Positions 17,160 to 25,505 of a DNA stretch of 64,000 bases are shown one piece after another. The stretch is taken from NCBI GenBank assembly GCA_029266635.1, contig JAQSWM010000001.1, forward strand, positions 558,001 through 622,000, written 5' to 3'. Within the stretch, counting starts at the first letter, position 1, and each line of letters begins with the position of its first letter. The notes beneath the pieces were generated by a model that did not search any database, had not been told where the DNA came from, and was given only the letters and a program-made list of their open reading frames with translations. The DNA is from Sphingobacteriaceae bacterium. GTDB taxonomy: Bacteria; Bacteroidota; Bacteroidia; Sphingobacteriales; Sphingobacteriaceae. The position numbers and the translations under genes are program-made.

Positions 17160-19601
17160 ATGAGATATCTGAAAGCTCTGGGATTTACGCTTATTGCGCT
17201 GATCTTAACAGTAGTTCTAAACACTAAGTTCGGCGATACCCCACCTCTTGGAAAGCTTCTGAATCCCTTTCGCGGATTTTGGCAAAATGCTGAACCTCGC
17301 CACTACGATAAAGAAAACACGTTGAAAATCCGCGGGCTGAAAGGCACCGTTTCTGTGGCTTTCGATGAGCGGATGGTCCCTCACATCTTCGCCAATAATG
17401 ATTATGACTTGTATTTCGCACAAGGCTATATCACTGCGAAGGACCGGCTTTGGCAGATGGATTTCCAGACAAGATTTGCTGCTGGCCGGCTATCTGAAGT
17501 AGTGGGCAGCAAAGCCATTGAGCTTGATAGGTATCAGCGCCGCATGGGAATGGCATACGGTGCCGAAAACATGATCAAAGTTATTGCTGAGAAATATCCC
17601 GAGGTTGGAAAAATTACAGACGCTTACGCGGATGGCGTGAATGCTTACATCAATTCTTTAAGCCCCGCAGAATACCCGATCGAGTTTAAAATACTGGACT
17701 ACAAGCCTGAAAAATGGACAAGCCTGAATTCCGCATTGCTGCTGAAATTAATGTCGGCAACTTTGGCGGGCGGGTCAGACGAGTTCTACATGAGTAATAT
17801 CCTGAAGAAATTCGGTCCCGATGTCACTAAGAACCTCTTTCCGGATTATCCATTCCGCGAAGACCCAATCATCCCGAAGGGAACAGCATGGGATTTTAAG
17901 CCGCTGGAAATTCCAAAAGCACCCGACAATCCAACATCCATGCAGAACAGCAGCATCCGCACTAAACAAAAAGTGGATGGCATTGGCAGCAATAACTGGG
18001 CGGTTTCGGGCAGCAAAAGTGCAAGCGGGTATCCCTTACTTGAAAATGACCCGCACCTTGACCTTACCCTTCCCGCAATCTGGTACCAGATTCAGCTGAA
18101 CGCACCAGGTGTGAATGTGTACGGCGTATCCATCCCGGGCTCGCCTTGTGTGATCATCGGCTATAACCAAAAAGTTGCCTGGGGAGTTACAAACGTGGGT
18201 TCTGATGTGCTTGACTGGTATAACATCCAATTTAAAGACGCATCGCACAAAGAATATTTTTATGATAACAAATGGAATTCGGTAAAGCAACGAATTGAGC
18301 ACATTGCTATCCGCGGAGGCGAAACAGTTGATGATACGGTTTTATACACCCACCACGGACCTGTGGTGTATCTGGATAACAAAAAACCTAAAAAATTCAG
18401 CAAAGCAGCCAATGTGCCAACCGGCCACGCCCTGCGCTGGATTGCCCACGAAGGCTCGCCCGATGTTTACACCTTCCACCTTTTGAATCGTGCTAAAAAC
18501 TACGCCGATTACCGCAAGGCCCTCACCTACTACTACGCACCGGCGCAGAATTTTGCCTTTGCCAGCGTGGACAATTACATCGCGATTACTCCCAATGGCT
18601 ATTTCCCATTGAAGTGGGAAGGCCAAGGCAAGTTCCTGCTTGACGGCAGCAAACCTGAGAACGATTGGCACGGGCGCATCCCGGCAGAGCAAAACCCTAC
18701 CGTAAAAAATCCGCCGCGAGGCTTTATCAGCTCCGCAAATCAGTCATCCACAGATCAGACTTACCCCTATTATTTAAGCTGGGAATTTGGTTCCTACAAT
18801 CGTGGGCACCGCATCAACAAACGCCTTACGGTGATGAACCACGCCACTGTAGACAGCATCCGCAGCTTACAAAATGATAACTACAGCATCCTCGCAGAAG
18901 ACATTTTACCAACGTTGCTACACGCCGTGAATACTGAAAAGCTTTCGGCGACAGAAAATGAGGCTTTCAACCTGGTTAAGGATTGGGATAAATTCTACAA
19001 CGCGGATGCGATTGGCGCAAGCATTTTCGAGATCTGGCAGGCGAAACTTGGCATGGAAATTTGGAACGATGAGTTTGGTGGAGCGGTGCCGATGCGCATG
19101 CCCTCACGCGATCGCACTGTAGAATTGCTGTTAAACGAGCCGAACGCAAAATGGTACGACAATGTGAACACGCCTCAAAAAGAAACGCGGCAGGATTTGG
19201 TGCTGCATTCTTTCAAATTCAGTGTTGACAGCCTGCAGCGCAAGTATGGATCGATTGGGAAGAGCTGGCAATGGGCAAACGTGAAGCACAGCCATGTGCC
19301 GCACCTTGCAAAGATTGCAGGATTTGGATCAAAGACTTTAATGAACGGAGGTTCAAAATCGTCGGTAAATGCGCTGGGCGAAACTAATGGTCCGTCGTGG
19401 CGGATGATTGTAGCGCTAGGCAAGCCGAATAAAGGATTTGGCGTGTTCCCGGGCGGCGAGTCGGGTAATCCTGGCAGCTTCTTTTATGACAATCTGATTG
19501 ACACCTGGACAAACGGAAAACTGAATGAACTGCTGTTCATGAACTCCAAGACGGACCAAAGCAACCATATCAAAAAACGCACAACACTTACAAACAACTA
19601 A
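17160..19601 (+). CDS. Penicillin acylase family hydrolase (peptidase S45)
   Basis: 813 residues. An N-terminal hydrophobic segment (about 8-24) targets the protein to the envelope. The precursor shows the S45 layout: alpha chain to about 270, a short spacer, then the beta chain beginning at Ser277 in GIGSNNWAVSGSKSASG, the residue that becomes the N-terminal nucleophile after autocleavage. ENDPHLDLTLPAIWY and the later conserved Asn/His region support this. Family members cleave amide bonds of beta-lactams, N-acyl-homoserine lactones or acylated peptides; which applies here is unknown. A small membrane-protein gene follows after 1 base. Confidence 0.93.
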   Translation: MRYLKALGFTLIALILTVVLNTKFGDTPPLGKLLNPFRGFWQNAEPRHYDKENTLKIRGLKGTVSVAFDERMVPHIFANNDYDLYFAQGYITAKDRLWQMDFQTRFAAGRLSEVVGSKAIELDRYQRRMGMAYGAENMIKVIAEKYPEVGKITDAYADGVNAYINSLSPAEYPIEFKILDYKPEKWTSLNSALLLKLMSATLAGGSDEFYMSNILKKFGPDVTKNLFPDYPFREDPIIPKGTAWDFKPLEIPKAPDNPTSMQNSSIRTKQKVDGIGSNNWAVSGSKSASGYPLLENDPHLDLTLPAIWYQIQLNAPGVNVYGVSIPGSPCVIIGYNQKVAWGVTNVGSDVLDWYNIQFKDASHKEYFYDNKWNSVKQRIEHIAIRGGETVDDTVLYTHHGPVVYLDNKKPKKFSKAANVPTGHALRWIAHEGSPDVYTFHLLNRAKNYADYRKALTYYYAPAQNFAFASVDNYIAITPNGYFPLKWEGQGKFLLDGSKPENDWHGRIPAEQNPTVKNPPRGFISSANQSSTDQTYPYYLSWEFGSYNRGHRINKRLTVMNHATVDSIRSLQNDNYSILAEDILPTLLHAVNTEKLSATENEAFNLVKDWDKFYNADAIGASIFEIWQAKLGMEIWNDEFGGAVPMRMPSRDRTVELLLNEPNAKWYDNVNTPQKETRQDLVLHSFKFSVDSLQRKYGSIGKSWQWANVKHSHVPHLAKIAGFGSKTLMNGGSKSSVNALGETNGPSWRMIVALGKPNKGFGVFPGGESGNPGSFFYDNLIDTWTNGKLNELLFMNSKTDQSNHIKKRTTLTNN

Positions 19602-19602
19602 C

Positions 19603-19974
19603 ATGCTGATCATATTTATCGCACTAATAAGTTTGCTGCTCCAGTTCTTTTTACCCTGGTGGATAATTGCGCCTGTTGCGTTTGGGCTGGCTTTCTGGAG
19701 AGCTGCAAGCGGCAAACATGCATTCTGGTCGGGATTTTTAGCTCTATTTCTTCTGTGGGCCGTTATGGCATTGTTCAAAACCATTCCGAATGAAAACCTG
19801 CTTGCAAATCGTGTCGGGCAGATGTTCGGGTTCCCAGACTGGGCTTTTAACTGGATTATTATGCTGCTGATTACGGCTCTGGTTGGTGCGCTTGTCAGCG
19901 GCTTTTCTGCCTTGGCAGGATTTTACTGTCGCGAAGCCTTTTTGCCCGAGCCGCAGGAAAGGAAAGCTGTTTAA
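19603..19974 (+). CDS. Small membrane protein downstream of the acylase
   Basis: 123 residues with four hydrophobic segments (about 3-22, 22-37, 45-60, 85-110) and few charges. I do not recognise a family with certainty; similar short, unnamed membrane proteins are common next to envelope hydrolases in this phylum. The ATG lies one base after the acylase stop codon, which suggests translational coupling and possibly a joint role. The next gene begins 13 bases after the stop but has its own promoter-like element. Confidence 0.65.
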   Translation: MLIIFIALISLLLQFFLPWWIIAPVAFGLAFWRAASGKHAFWSGFLALFLLWAVMALFKTIPNENLLANRVGQMFGFPDWAFNWIIMLLITALVGALVSGFSALAGFYCREAFLPEPQERKAV

Positions 19975-19975
19975 T

Positions 19976-19983
19976 TATCTTTG
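19976..19983 (+). promoter_or_regulatory. Promoter -7 element for the LuxE-like gene
   Basis: TATCTTTG matches TAnnTTTG exactly and ends 4 bases before the GTG chosen as start, so the transcript would be nearly leaderless. No -33 TTTG is seen at normal spacing. It overlaps the end of the upstream gene region. Confidence 0.45.
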
Positions 19984-19987
19984 CGGG

Positions 19988-20977
19988 GTGAATCTGCCCA
20001 TTAACGCGAACGACATATTTTCCCTAACATCTGCAACCGAATTCGAGGAAATTGCCTTACAGGTATTTCGCTACCAGGCTGAGGAATGTGCTGTGTACTC
20101 AAAGTTCGTGAAGAGCCTTGGCGTCGAGCCGAAACGAGTGGAGCAACTGCAGCAAATTCCCTTTTTGCCTATAGAATTCTTTAAATCGCAACGCATTGTG
20201 TGCGGCAGTGCAGAAGCTGAAGTTGTCTTTTCAAGTTCCGGCACAACCGGCATGAACCAGAGCAGGCATTATGTAAGTGACGTAAGGCTGTATGAACAGA
20301 GCTTTCGGGAGGGCTTTCGGGAGTTTTATGGCGAAATCTGTAAGTACAACATTCTTGCGCTGCTGCCCTCATACAGCGAACGTGATGGCTCTTCGCTCAT
20401 CTACATGGTTGACGATCTTATCCGCGAAAGCGGGAAGCCGGCAAGTGGCTATTTCCTATATAATCATGACGAGCTATTCCAAACACTGATCAGGCTCCGC
20501 GACCAGGACGAGCCCACAGTTCTTATAGGAGTGACTTTTGCGTTGCTGGATTTTATAGAGAAATATCCAATCGATTTTCCTCAATTGATCGTGATGGAGA
20601 CCGGCGGGATGAAGGGCAGAAGAAAGGAAATGATCCGGGAGGAATTGCATCAGATTTTGTGCAGGGGATTTGGTGTGTTCACAATCCATTCGGAATATGG
20701 AATGACAGAATTACTATCTCAGGCCTACTCTACGGGCGACGGTATTTTCAAGTGCCCGGGCTGGATGAAAGTTCTGATCCGCGATACAAACGATCCCTTC
20801 ACATTGCTGGCTTCGGGGCAAACCGGTGGCATCAACGTAATTGATCTCGCCAACCTGAATTCCTGTTCGTTTATAGCCACACAAGACTTGGGAAAGCTAA
20901 ACGGTAATGGCGGTTTTGAAGTGCTCGGGCGCTTCGACAACAGCGACATCCGCGGCTGCAATCTACTGGTGCAATAA
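19988..20977 (+). CDS. LuxE/PaaK-like acyl-protein synthetase
   Basis: 329 residues from GTG at 19988. The frame is open to 19883, but that part overlaps the preceding gene and has no family resemblance; homology-like sequence starts at LPINANDIFSLTS. The protein belongs to the ANL adenylating superfamily in its LuxE-like branch: the phosphate loop is SSSGTTGMNQSRHY, and HSEYGMTELLSQAY is the later conserved motif. These enzymes activate a carboxylic acid as an acyl-adenylate and pass it to a thiol. No luciferase or fatty-acid reductase genes are present, so bioluminescence is excluded here. The natural acyl substrate is unknown. Confidence 0.82.
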   Translation: MNLPINANDIFSLTSATEFEEIALQVFRYQAEECAVYSKFVKSLGVEPKRVEQLQQIPFLPIEFFKSQRIVCGSAEAEVVFSSSGTTGMNQSRHYVSDVRLYEQSFREGFREFYGEICKYNILALLPSYSERDGSSLIYMVDDLIRESGKPASGYFLYNHDELFQTLIRLRDQDEPTVLIGVTFALLDFIEKYPIDFPQLIVMETGGMKGRRKEMIREELHQILCRGFGVFTIHSEYGMTELLSQAYSTGDGIFKCPGWMKVLIRDTNDPFTLLASGQTGGINVIDLANLNSCSFIATQDLGKLNGNGGFEVLGRFDNSDIRGCNLLVQ

Positions 20978-21031
20978 ATCGGTAACAGACCTGATACATC
21001 GAAGGAAATTTTTTATGTTTACGGTTCACCA

Positions 21032-22189
21032 ATGAACCTGATCAAAAACTTCTCGGCAAGGCCCATTCTGGTAAATCGTTTATTGCTAATTCTCTGGGCT
21101 GCATTATCCATTATCGCAGGTTGTAAACAGTATCTCCGCGACAGCTATAACAACTACAAGATTTTCAAGTACGTTTTTATCAATACAACCAATCAACATC
21201 CGCTTTACGAAGCACAACCAGAGTTCTTTCTAGACATGAACCACTACGGTCCGGTATTTTCTTTGGTGATTGCCCCCTTCGCTCTGTTGCCAAATTGGGC
21301 TGGAATTATCGGCTGGGCCTTGTTTACATCGCTCACGCTTTTTTATGCAATAAACAAATTGCCGCTGAGCCAGGTGCAGCGAAACCTGATCTTGCTCATC
21401 TGCACAAACGAATTATTCACCAGTCTGGTCAACCTTCAAAGCAACTCCTTTATAGCCGCTCTTATAATTTTAACTTTTGTGTATGCGGCTGTTAATGAGC
21501 TTAAATCGGGCTTTTTCATTGCGCTCGGGCTTCTGGTGAAGTTATATGGGATTGTAGGCTTTGCCTTTATCCTCTTTGCCAAAAGCTACTGGAAGTACAT
21601 CGCGGGTTTCCTATTTTTCCTTGTGATTATAGCCAGCTTGCCTGCGGCGATTTCGTCGTTCCATTTCCAGATACAAGCATATCAGGATTGGTTCAGGACG
21701 TTATCCGAGAAGAATGGGCAGAACATCACAGAGATTATGCAGAATATCTCGGCGATAGGGCTTCTTCAACGAACCATTTCTTCTACCATTCCTGTGATTT
21801 GGGTATTGGGAACTGGCCTACTGCTAATGCTGGCCATGGTAGTAGCAAACTTTAAAAGATTTAATAACAGCCGATTTCGTTTCCTGCTGCTCTCTGCTGT
21901 TTTATTGTTTACAGTACTATTTTCCACCGGCTCCGAGTCGTCAACCTACATCATTGCATTTCCTGGTGTAGCAATCTGGTATGTCACAAAAGAGCGGCGC
22001 TTAATGGTTGACCATTTGCTATTCATTTTGGCAATATTTCTAACCAGCCTCTCGCCCACAGATATTTTTCCGCCACAGGCAAGGTTGTTCATCAAACAAT
22101 ATTCGCTAAAAGCCCTCCCTTGTTTATTGATTTGGCTTGAGATTATCCGCGAAAGCATCGCTTTAAGGCTAAAACCGGCACAAGCATGA
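21032..22189 (+). CDS. GT87-like polyprenol-phosphate-dependent glycosyltransferase
   Basis: 385 residues, about ten membrane segments. The pattern fits the GT87 (DUF2029) family: an early periplasmic loop with the acidic stretch near AQPEFFLDMNHYGPVFS after the first helix, then the typical ALFTSLTLFYAINKL helix and the NLQSNSFIAALIILTFV segment. Family members move a sugar from a polyprenyl-phosphate carrier onto a lipid or glycan outside the inner membrane. The 4-base ATGA overlap with a GT2 gene that resembles polyprenyl-phosphate sugar synthases supports a donor-maker/donor-user pair. Acceptor and sugar are unknown. Confidence 0.72.
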   Translation: MNLIKNFSARPILVNRLLLILWAALSIIAGCKQYLRDSYNNYKIFKYVFINTTNQHPLYEAQPEFFLDMNHYGPVFSLVIAPFALLPNWAGIIGWALFTSLTLFYAINKLPLSQVQRNLILLICTNELFTSLVNLQSNSFIAALIILTFVYAAVNELKSGFFIALGLLVKLYGIVGFAFILFAKSYWKYIAGFLFFLVIIASLPAAISSFHFQIQAYQDWFRTLSEKNGQNITEIMQNISAIGLLQRTISSTIPVIWVLGTGLLLMLAMVVANFKRFNNSRFRFLLLSAVLLFTVLFSTGSESSTYIIAFPGVAIWYVTKERRLMVDHLLFILAIFLTSLSPTDIFPPQARLFIKQYSLKALPCLLIWLEIIRESIALRLKPAQA

Positions 22190-23121
22190 GGCGAAAAATA
22201 TCAGTCATCATACCTGCTTACAACGAGGAGGAAAACATTCCGCTTATCGCCGAACGGCTATTTACATTATTCGAAAAGCACCCAACCTATGAGCCCGAAG
22301 TGATTTTCATGAACGACGGGAGCCGCGATGAAAGCCTGGAGGTATTAAAGGCACTTAGCGAAAAATACATGAACCTGTATTACATTGACTTTTCGCGAAA
22401 CTTCGGCCATCAAAATGCTTTGCGGGCAGGCTACGATCATGCCACAGGCGACGCAGTTATCTGCCTCGACGCAGACATGCAACACCCGCCGGAGATGATT
22501 TTCGAACTGATTAAAAAGTGGGAAAATGGCTTCGAGGTTGTGCTTTGTAAAAGGAAAGACAACTCAGAACACGTTGGACGGTTCAAGAAAGCAAGCTCGA
22601 ACAACTTTTACCGGACGCTCTCTTTTCTCACTGACATCAACATAGAGCCGAGCACCGCAGACTTCCGGCTGATTGACAGAAAATTGGTCGATATTATTAA
22701 GTCATTGCCGGAGAAAGACATTTTCTTTAGAGGGATGATTGCGTGGATGGGCTTTAAGCAGACAGTAGTCGAGTACGAACAACAAGCCCGGATTCATGGC
22801 GAAACTAAATATTCGTTCAAGAAAATGATGAGCCTGGCCTTTACAGGGCTCACGAGCTTTAGTGTAAAACCACTGCACACTGCCATTTATCTGGGGCTTT
22901 CCATTTCATGCCTGTCAATTTTGTACATCCCTTATGCGGTGGTCAGCTACCTCAATGGCAGTGCGATCTCGGGCTGGGCTTCGCTGATTGTGACCGTTTC
23001 ATTTTTTGGTGGCTTGCAGCTGCTGATCCTGGGCGTTATAGGGCTGTACTTAGGAAAACTGTTTATGCAGTCAAAGCACAGGCCTGAATATATTGTGAGG
23101 GAAACAAATATCCAATCTTAA
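22186..23121 (+). CDS. GT2 polyprenyl-phosphate glycosyltransferase (GtrB/DPM1-like)
   Basis: 311 residues. The GT-A fold begins at SVIIPAYNEEENIPLI. The metal-binding DXD motif is LDADMQHPPE at about residues 95-104, and FSRNFGHQNALRAGYDHATGDAVI precedes it in two parts. Two C-terminal membrane helices (about 227-255 and 262-290) are diagnostic of the GtrB/dolichyl-phosphate-sugar synthase group, which loads glucose or mannose onto undecaprenyl phosphate on the cytoplasmic face. It overlaps the upstream GT87-like gene by 4 bases. The pair could make a lipid-linked sugar and use it for envelope glycan decoration. Confidence 0.88.
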   Translation: MRRKISVIIPAYNEEENIPLIAERLFTLFEKHPTYEPEVIFMNDGSRDESLEVLKALSEKYMNLYYIDFSRNFGHQNALRAGYDHATGDAVICLDADMQHPPEMIFELIKKWENGFEVVLCKRKDNSEHVGRFKKASSNNFYRTLSFLTDINIEPSTADFRLIDRKLVDIIKSLPEKDIFFRGMIAWMGFKQTVVEYEQQARIHGETKYSFKKMMSLAFTGLTSFSVKPLHTAIYLGLSISCLSILYIPYAVVSYLNGSAISGWASLIVTVSFFGGLQLLILGVIGLYLGKLFMQSKHRPEYIVRETNIQS

Positions 23122-23229
23122 GCCGCGAAAGGGAGCTTTATAGACAGCCTGAAACGTCCCTTCTTGTATTTTCCTAAACAATCATCGAAGCGAGATGTAG
23201 TTTTTATAAACATCATCAAATGCATTATT

Positions 23230-23790
23230 ATGGCAAATTTAAGCAGTAAAAAGATCGCGATTCTCTCTGAGACAGGATTTGAAGAGGTGGAATTGACAAG
23301 TCCCATGGAGGCGTTGAAGCAAGCCGGAGCAACGGTAGAAGTGGTTTCGCCTCAAAAAGAAAAGATCAAAGCGATGAAAGATCATGAATGGTCTATCGAG
23401 ATACCGGTCGATAAACATATTTCAGAAGCAAAAGCGGACGACTATGATGGGCTTGTGCTGCCTGGTGGAGTTATAAACCCTGATCAGTTACGGCTAAATG
23501 ACGAAGCAATCTCTTTTATAAAAGATTTTTTCGAAGCAGGAAAGCCTGTGGCCGCCATTTGCCACGGGCCGCAATCGCTTATCACCGCCGGGGTTGTGGA
23601 AGGGCGGAACCTCACCTCCTATCCTTCCATCAAAACGGATTTGATAAACGCAGGCGCAAACTGGACAGATCAGGAAGTTGTAGTTGACCAGGGCTTGGTG
23701 ACCAGCCGCAATCCGAATGACCTGCCAGCCTTTAACAGGAAAATGTGCGAGGAATTTGCAGAGGGCGTTCACGAAGAACAGAAAGCATAA
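23230..23790 (+). CDS. DJ-1/PfpI superfamily protein
   Basis: 186 residues from the ATG at 23230, the start of the conserved region (SKKIAILSETGFEEVEL). The nucleophile elbow is visible as ICHGPQSLITAG with Cys at the elbow followed by His, and the Glu of GFEEVEL completes the usual triad arrangement. This is the PfpI/YhbO type, associated with stress tolerance and debated deglycase or protease activity. It is a stand-alone gene with a clear terminator immediately downstream. The frame is open upstream to 23164, but those residues do not match the family. Confidence 0.93.
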   Translation: MANLSSKKIAILSETGFEEVELTSPMEALKQAGATVEVVSPQKEKIKAMKDHEWSIEIPVDKHISEAKADDYDGLVLPGGVINPDQLRLNDEAISFIKDFFEAGKPVAAICHGPQSLITAGVVEGRNLTSYPSIKTDLINAGANWTDQEVVVDQGLVTSRNPNDLPAFNRKMCEEFAEGVHEEQKA

Positions 23791-23792
23791 CC

Positions 23793-23824
23793 AAGAAAGC
23801 CTCGCCGGATGGCGAGGCTTTCTT
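23793..23824 (+). terminator. Terminator after the DJ-1/PfpI gene
   Basis: AAGAAAGCCTCGCC (23793-23806) and GGCGAGGCTTTCTT (23811-23824) form a perfect 14-base stem with a 4-base loop, 2 bases after the stop codon. The embedded T-rich end allows intrinsic termination. Confidence 0.9.
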
Positions 23825-23886
23825 ATGAATAGCCATTTCCAATTTACTAAAAATATTAGTAATATTGTGCGCACTAATATTCTCAG

Positions 23887-24516
23887 ATGACAAACAAATT
23901 TCTATTAGATCTTGCAGGACCAGCCTTTGAGCATCTTGCAATCATTTCTCTTCCTAAACATACGAGCACTAAAATCATCGATTTCAAATATGATTTTAAA
24001 AAGTACGGTTGTGAAGACGCGATTCATTCTAAGCCACACGTTACATTATTTAATTTTATACAATCGGGTGGTTCGGGTGATCGGGTCGCAAATCATTTAG
24101 AAAGGCTCCTGAACTCATTTTCTCCCATGGTCGTGAACATGAATGGATTTGGCCAATTTAATTCACATACTTTATTCGTGAATGTCGATAGTAGAGATCC
24201 CATAGCAGAGATCGTTAAGAATATAAGGAGTCGTTTTGGCAGATTGCTAAAAGGTTACGACAAACTGAGTCCAATTTACACACTCAAACCACACATCACT
24301 ATAGCGAAACAAATGTCAAAGGAGCAACACGCAGCGGCCTGGGCTGAGTGGAAAGAGAAGGATTTCACGGATACCTTTGTGGCAGATCAGATCATCTTGT
24401 TAAGGAGACAAGTGTCAATTGACGAACAAAGGAAATGTGAAAACTTCAAAATTCATAGAATCTTTCACCTAAGTGGTTTAGGTAATCAGAATACACAACT
24501 AACGATGTTTAACTAA
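23887..24516 (+). CDS. 2H phosphoesterase / 2'-5' RNA ligase-like protein
   Basis: 209 residues. Two HxT-type motifs spaced as in the 2H phosphoesterase superfamily are visible: KPHVTLF at about residue 50 and KPHITIAK at about residue 138. These His/Thr pairs form the catalytic centre for hydrolysis or ligation of 2',3'-cyclic phosphates. The remainder is not a close match to LigT or ThpR. The gene is more AT-rich than its neighbours and stands alone, with a terminator before it and metF converging 8 bases after it. The substrate is unknown; some relatives act on tRNA or nucleotide signals. Confidence 0.62.
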   Translation: MTNKFLLDLAGPAFEHLAIISLPKHTSTKIIDFKYDFKKYGCEDAIHSKPHVTLFNFIQSGGSGDRVANHLERLLNSFSPMVVNMNGFGQFNSHTLFVNVDSRDPIAEIVKNIRSRFGRLLKGYDKLSPIYTLKPHITIAKQMSKEQHAAAWAEWKEKDFTDTFVADQIILLRRQVSIDEQRKCENFKIHRIFHLSGLGNQNTQLTMFN

Positions 24517-24524
24517 CCTAATCC

Positions 24525-25481
24525 TTAAAAGATAGCTTCCGCAATTTTCCTCGTTGGTCCTGGGTTGCTCATAGTATAAAAATGCAGTACCGGAGCACCT
24601 AACTGGATCAACTCTTTGCATTGATGGATCATCCACTCAATACCCAACTCTTTCACTTCTTTTTCTGATTTGCACTTTTGGATTCCGTCGCTCAAAGCTT
24701 CGGGCATGTCCAGGTGAAATATTTTCGGCAAGCTGATGAGCTGCTTGGATGAGGTGATTGGCTTTAAGCCAGGGATGATTGGGACATCTATACCGTTTTC
24801 GCGACAAAGTTTTACAAAGTCACTATACTTCGTATTATCGAAAAACATCTGAGTAACAATGAACTTAGCACCCATATCTACCTTCTTTTTCAAAAATTTA
24901 AAGTCGGTTTGCATATTTGGAGCTTCGAAATGCTTTTCAGGATATCCGGCCACCCCAATGCAAAAGTCAGTTTTGTAGGACGTGTCGTGATCTTCGTGCA
25001 GATAAATCCCGCTATTCATGTTGCAAACCTGTTCCAATAGCTCGCTTGCATACGCGTGGCCCCCCGGCGTTGGAATGAATGAAGCGTCGGCATGACGTGC
25101 ATCACCGCGAAGCACCAATACATTATCAATACCTAAGAACTGAAGATCAATTAGCGCATTTTCAGTTTCTTCCTTAGTAAAACCTCCGCAGATCAAATGC
25201 GGAACCGCGTCAACCTTGTATCGGTTCATAATGGCGGCACAAATGGCAACTGTCCCAGGCCGTTTGCGATACGAGACCTTTTCAAGCAAACCATTATCGT
25301 GCTGCTTGTAGATATAATCCTCCCGGTGATAAGTCACGTCAATAAACGGTGGCTTAAACTCCATCAAAGGATCAATGGCGTCGTAAATCCCGTGGATGCT
25401 TTTTCCCTTAACAGGCGGAAGAAGTTCGAATGAGAAAAGTGTTTTGCCTTTTGCGTTGGCTATATGGTCGGTTATTTTCAT
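24525..25481 (-). CDS. metF: 5,10-methylenetetrahydrofolate reductase
   Basis: 318 residues. Reduces methylene-THF to 5-methyl-THF, the methyl donor for MetH, with FAD as cofactor. Conserved features are FSFELLPPVKG near the N terminus (Glu for proton transfer), VLVLRGDARH, and QMFFDNTKYSDF in the C-terminal half. The start gives the expected length. It lies 24 bases after the metH stop on the same strand, so metH and metF form an operon that should share the upstream SAM-I riboswitch. Confidence 0.96.
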   Translation of the reverse strand: MKITDHIANAKGKTLFSFELLPPVKGKSIHGIYDAIDPLMEFKPPFIDVTYHREDYIYKQHDNGLLEKVSYRKRPGTVAICAAIMNRYKVDAVPHLICGGFTKEETENALIDLQFLGIDNVLVLRGDARHADASFIPTPGGHAYASELLEQVCNMNSGIYLHEDHDTSYKTDFCIGVAGYPEKHFEAPNMQTDFKFLKKKVDMGAKFIVTQMFFDNTKYSDFVKLCRENGIDVPIIPGLKPITSSKQLISLPKIFHLDMPEALSDGIQKCKSEKEVKELGIEWMIHQCKELIQLGAPVLHFYTMSNPGPTRKIAEAIF

Positions 25482-25505
25482 TGTGGGTTTGGTCGTGAAT
25501 AGATA

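Noticed and set aside
19883-19987. Upstream part of the LuxE-like frame
   Set aside because: Overlaps the preceding gene, has no family likeness, and a -7 promoter element sits just before the GTG at 19988.
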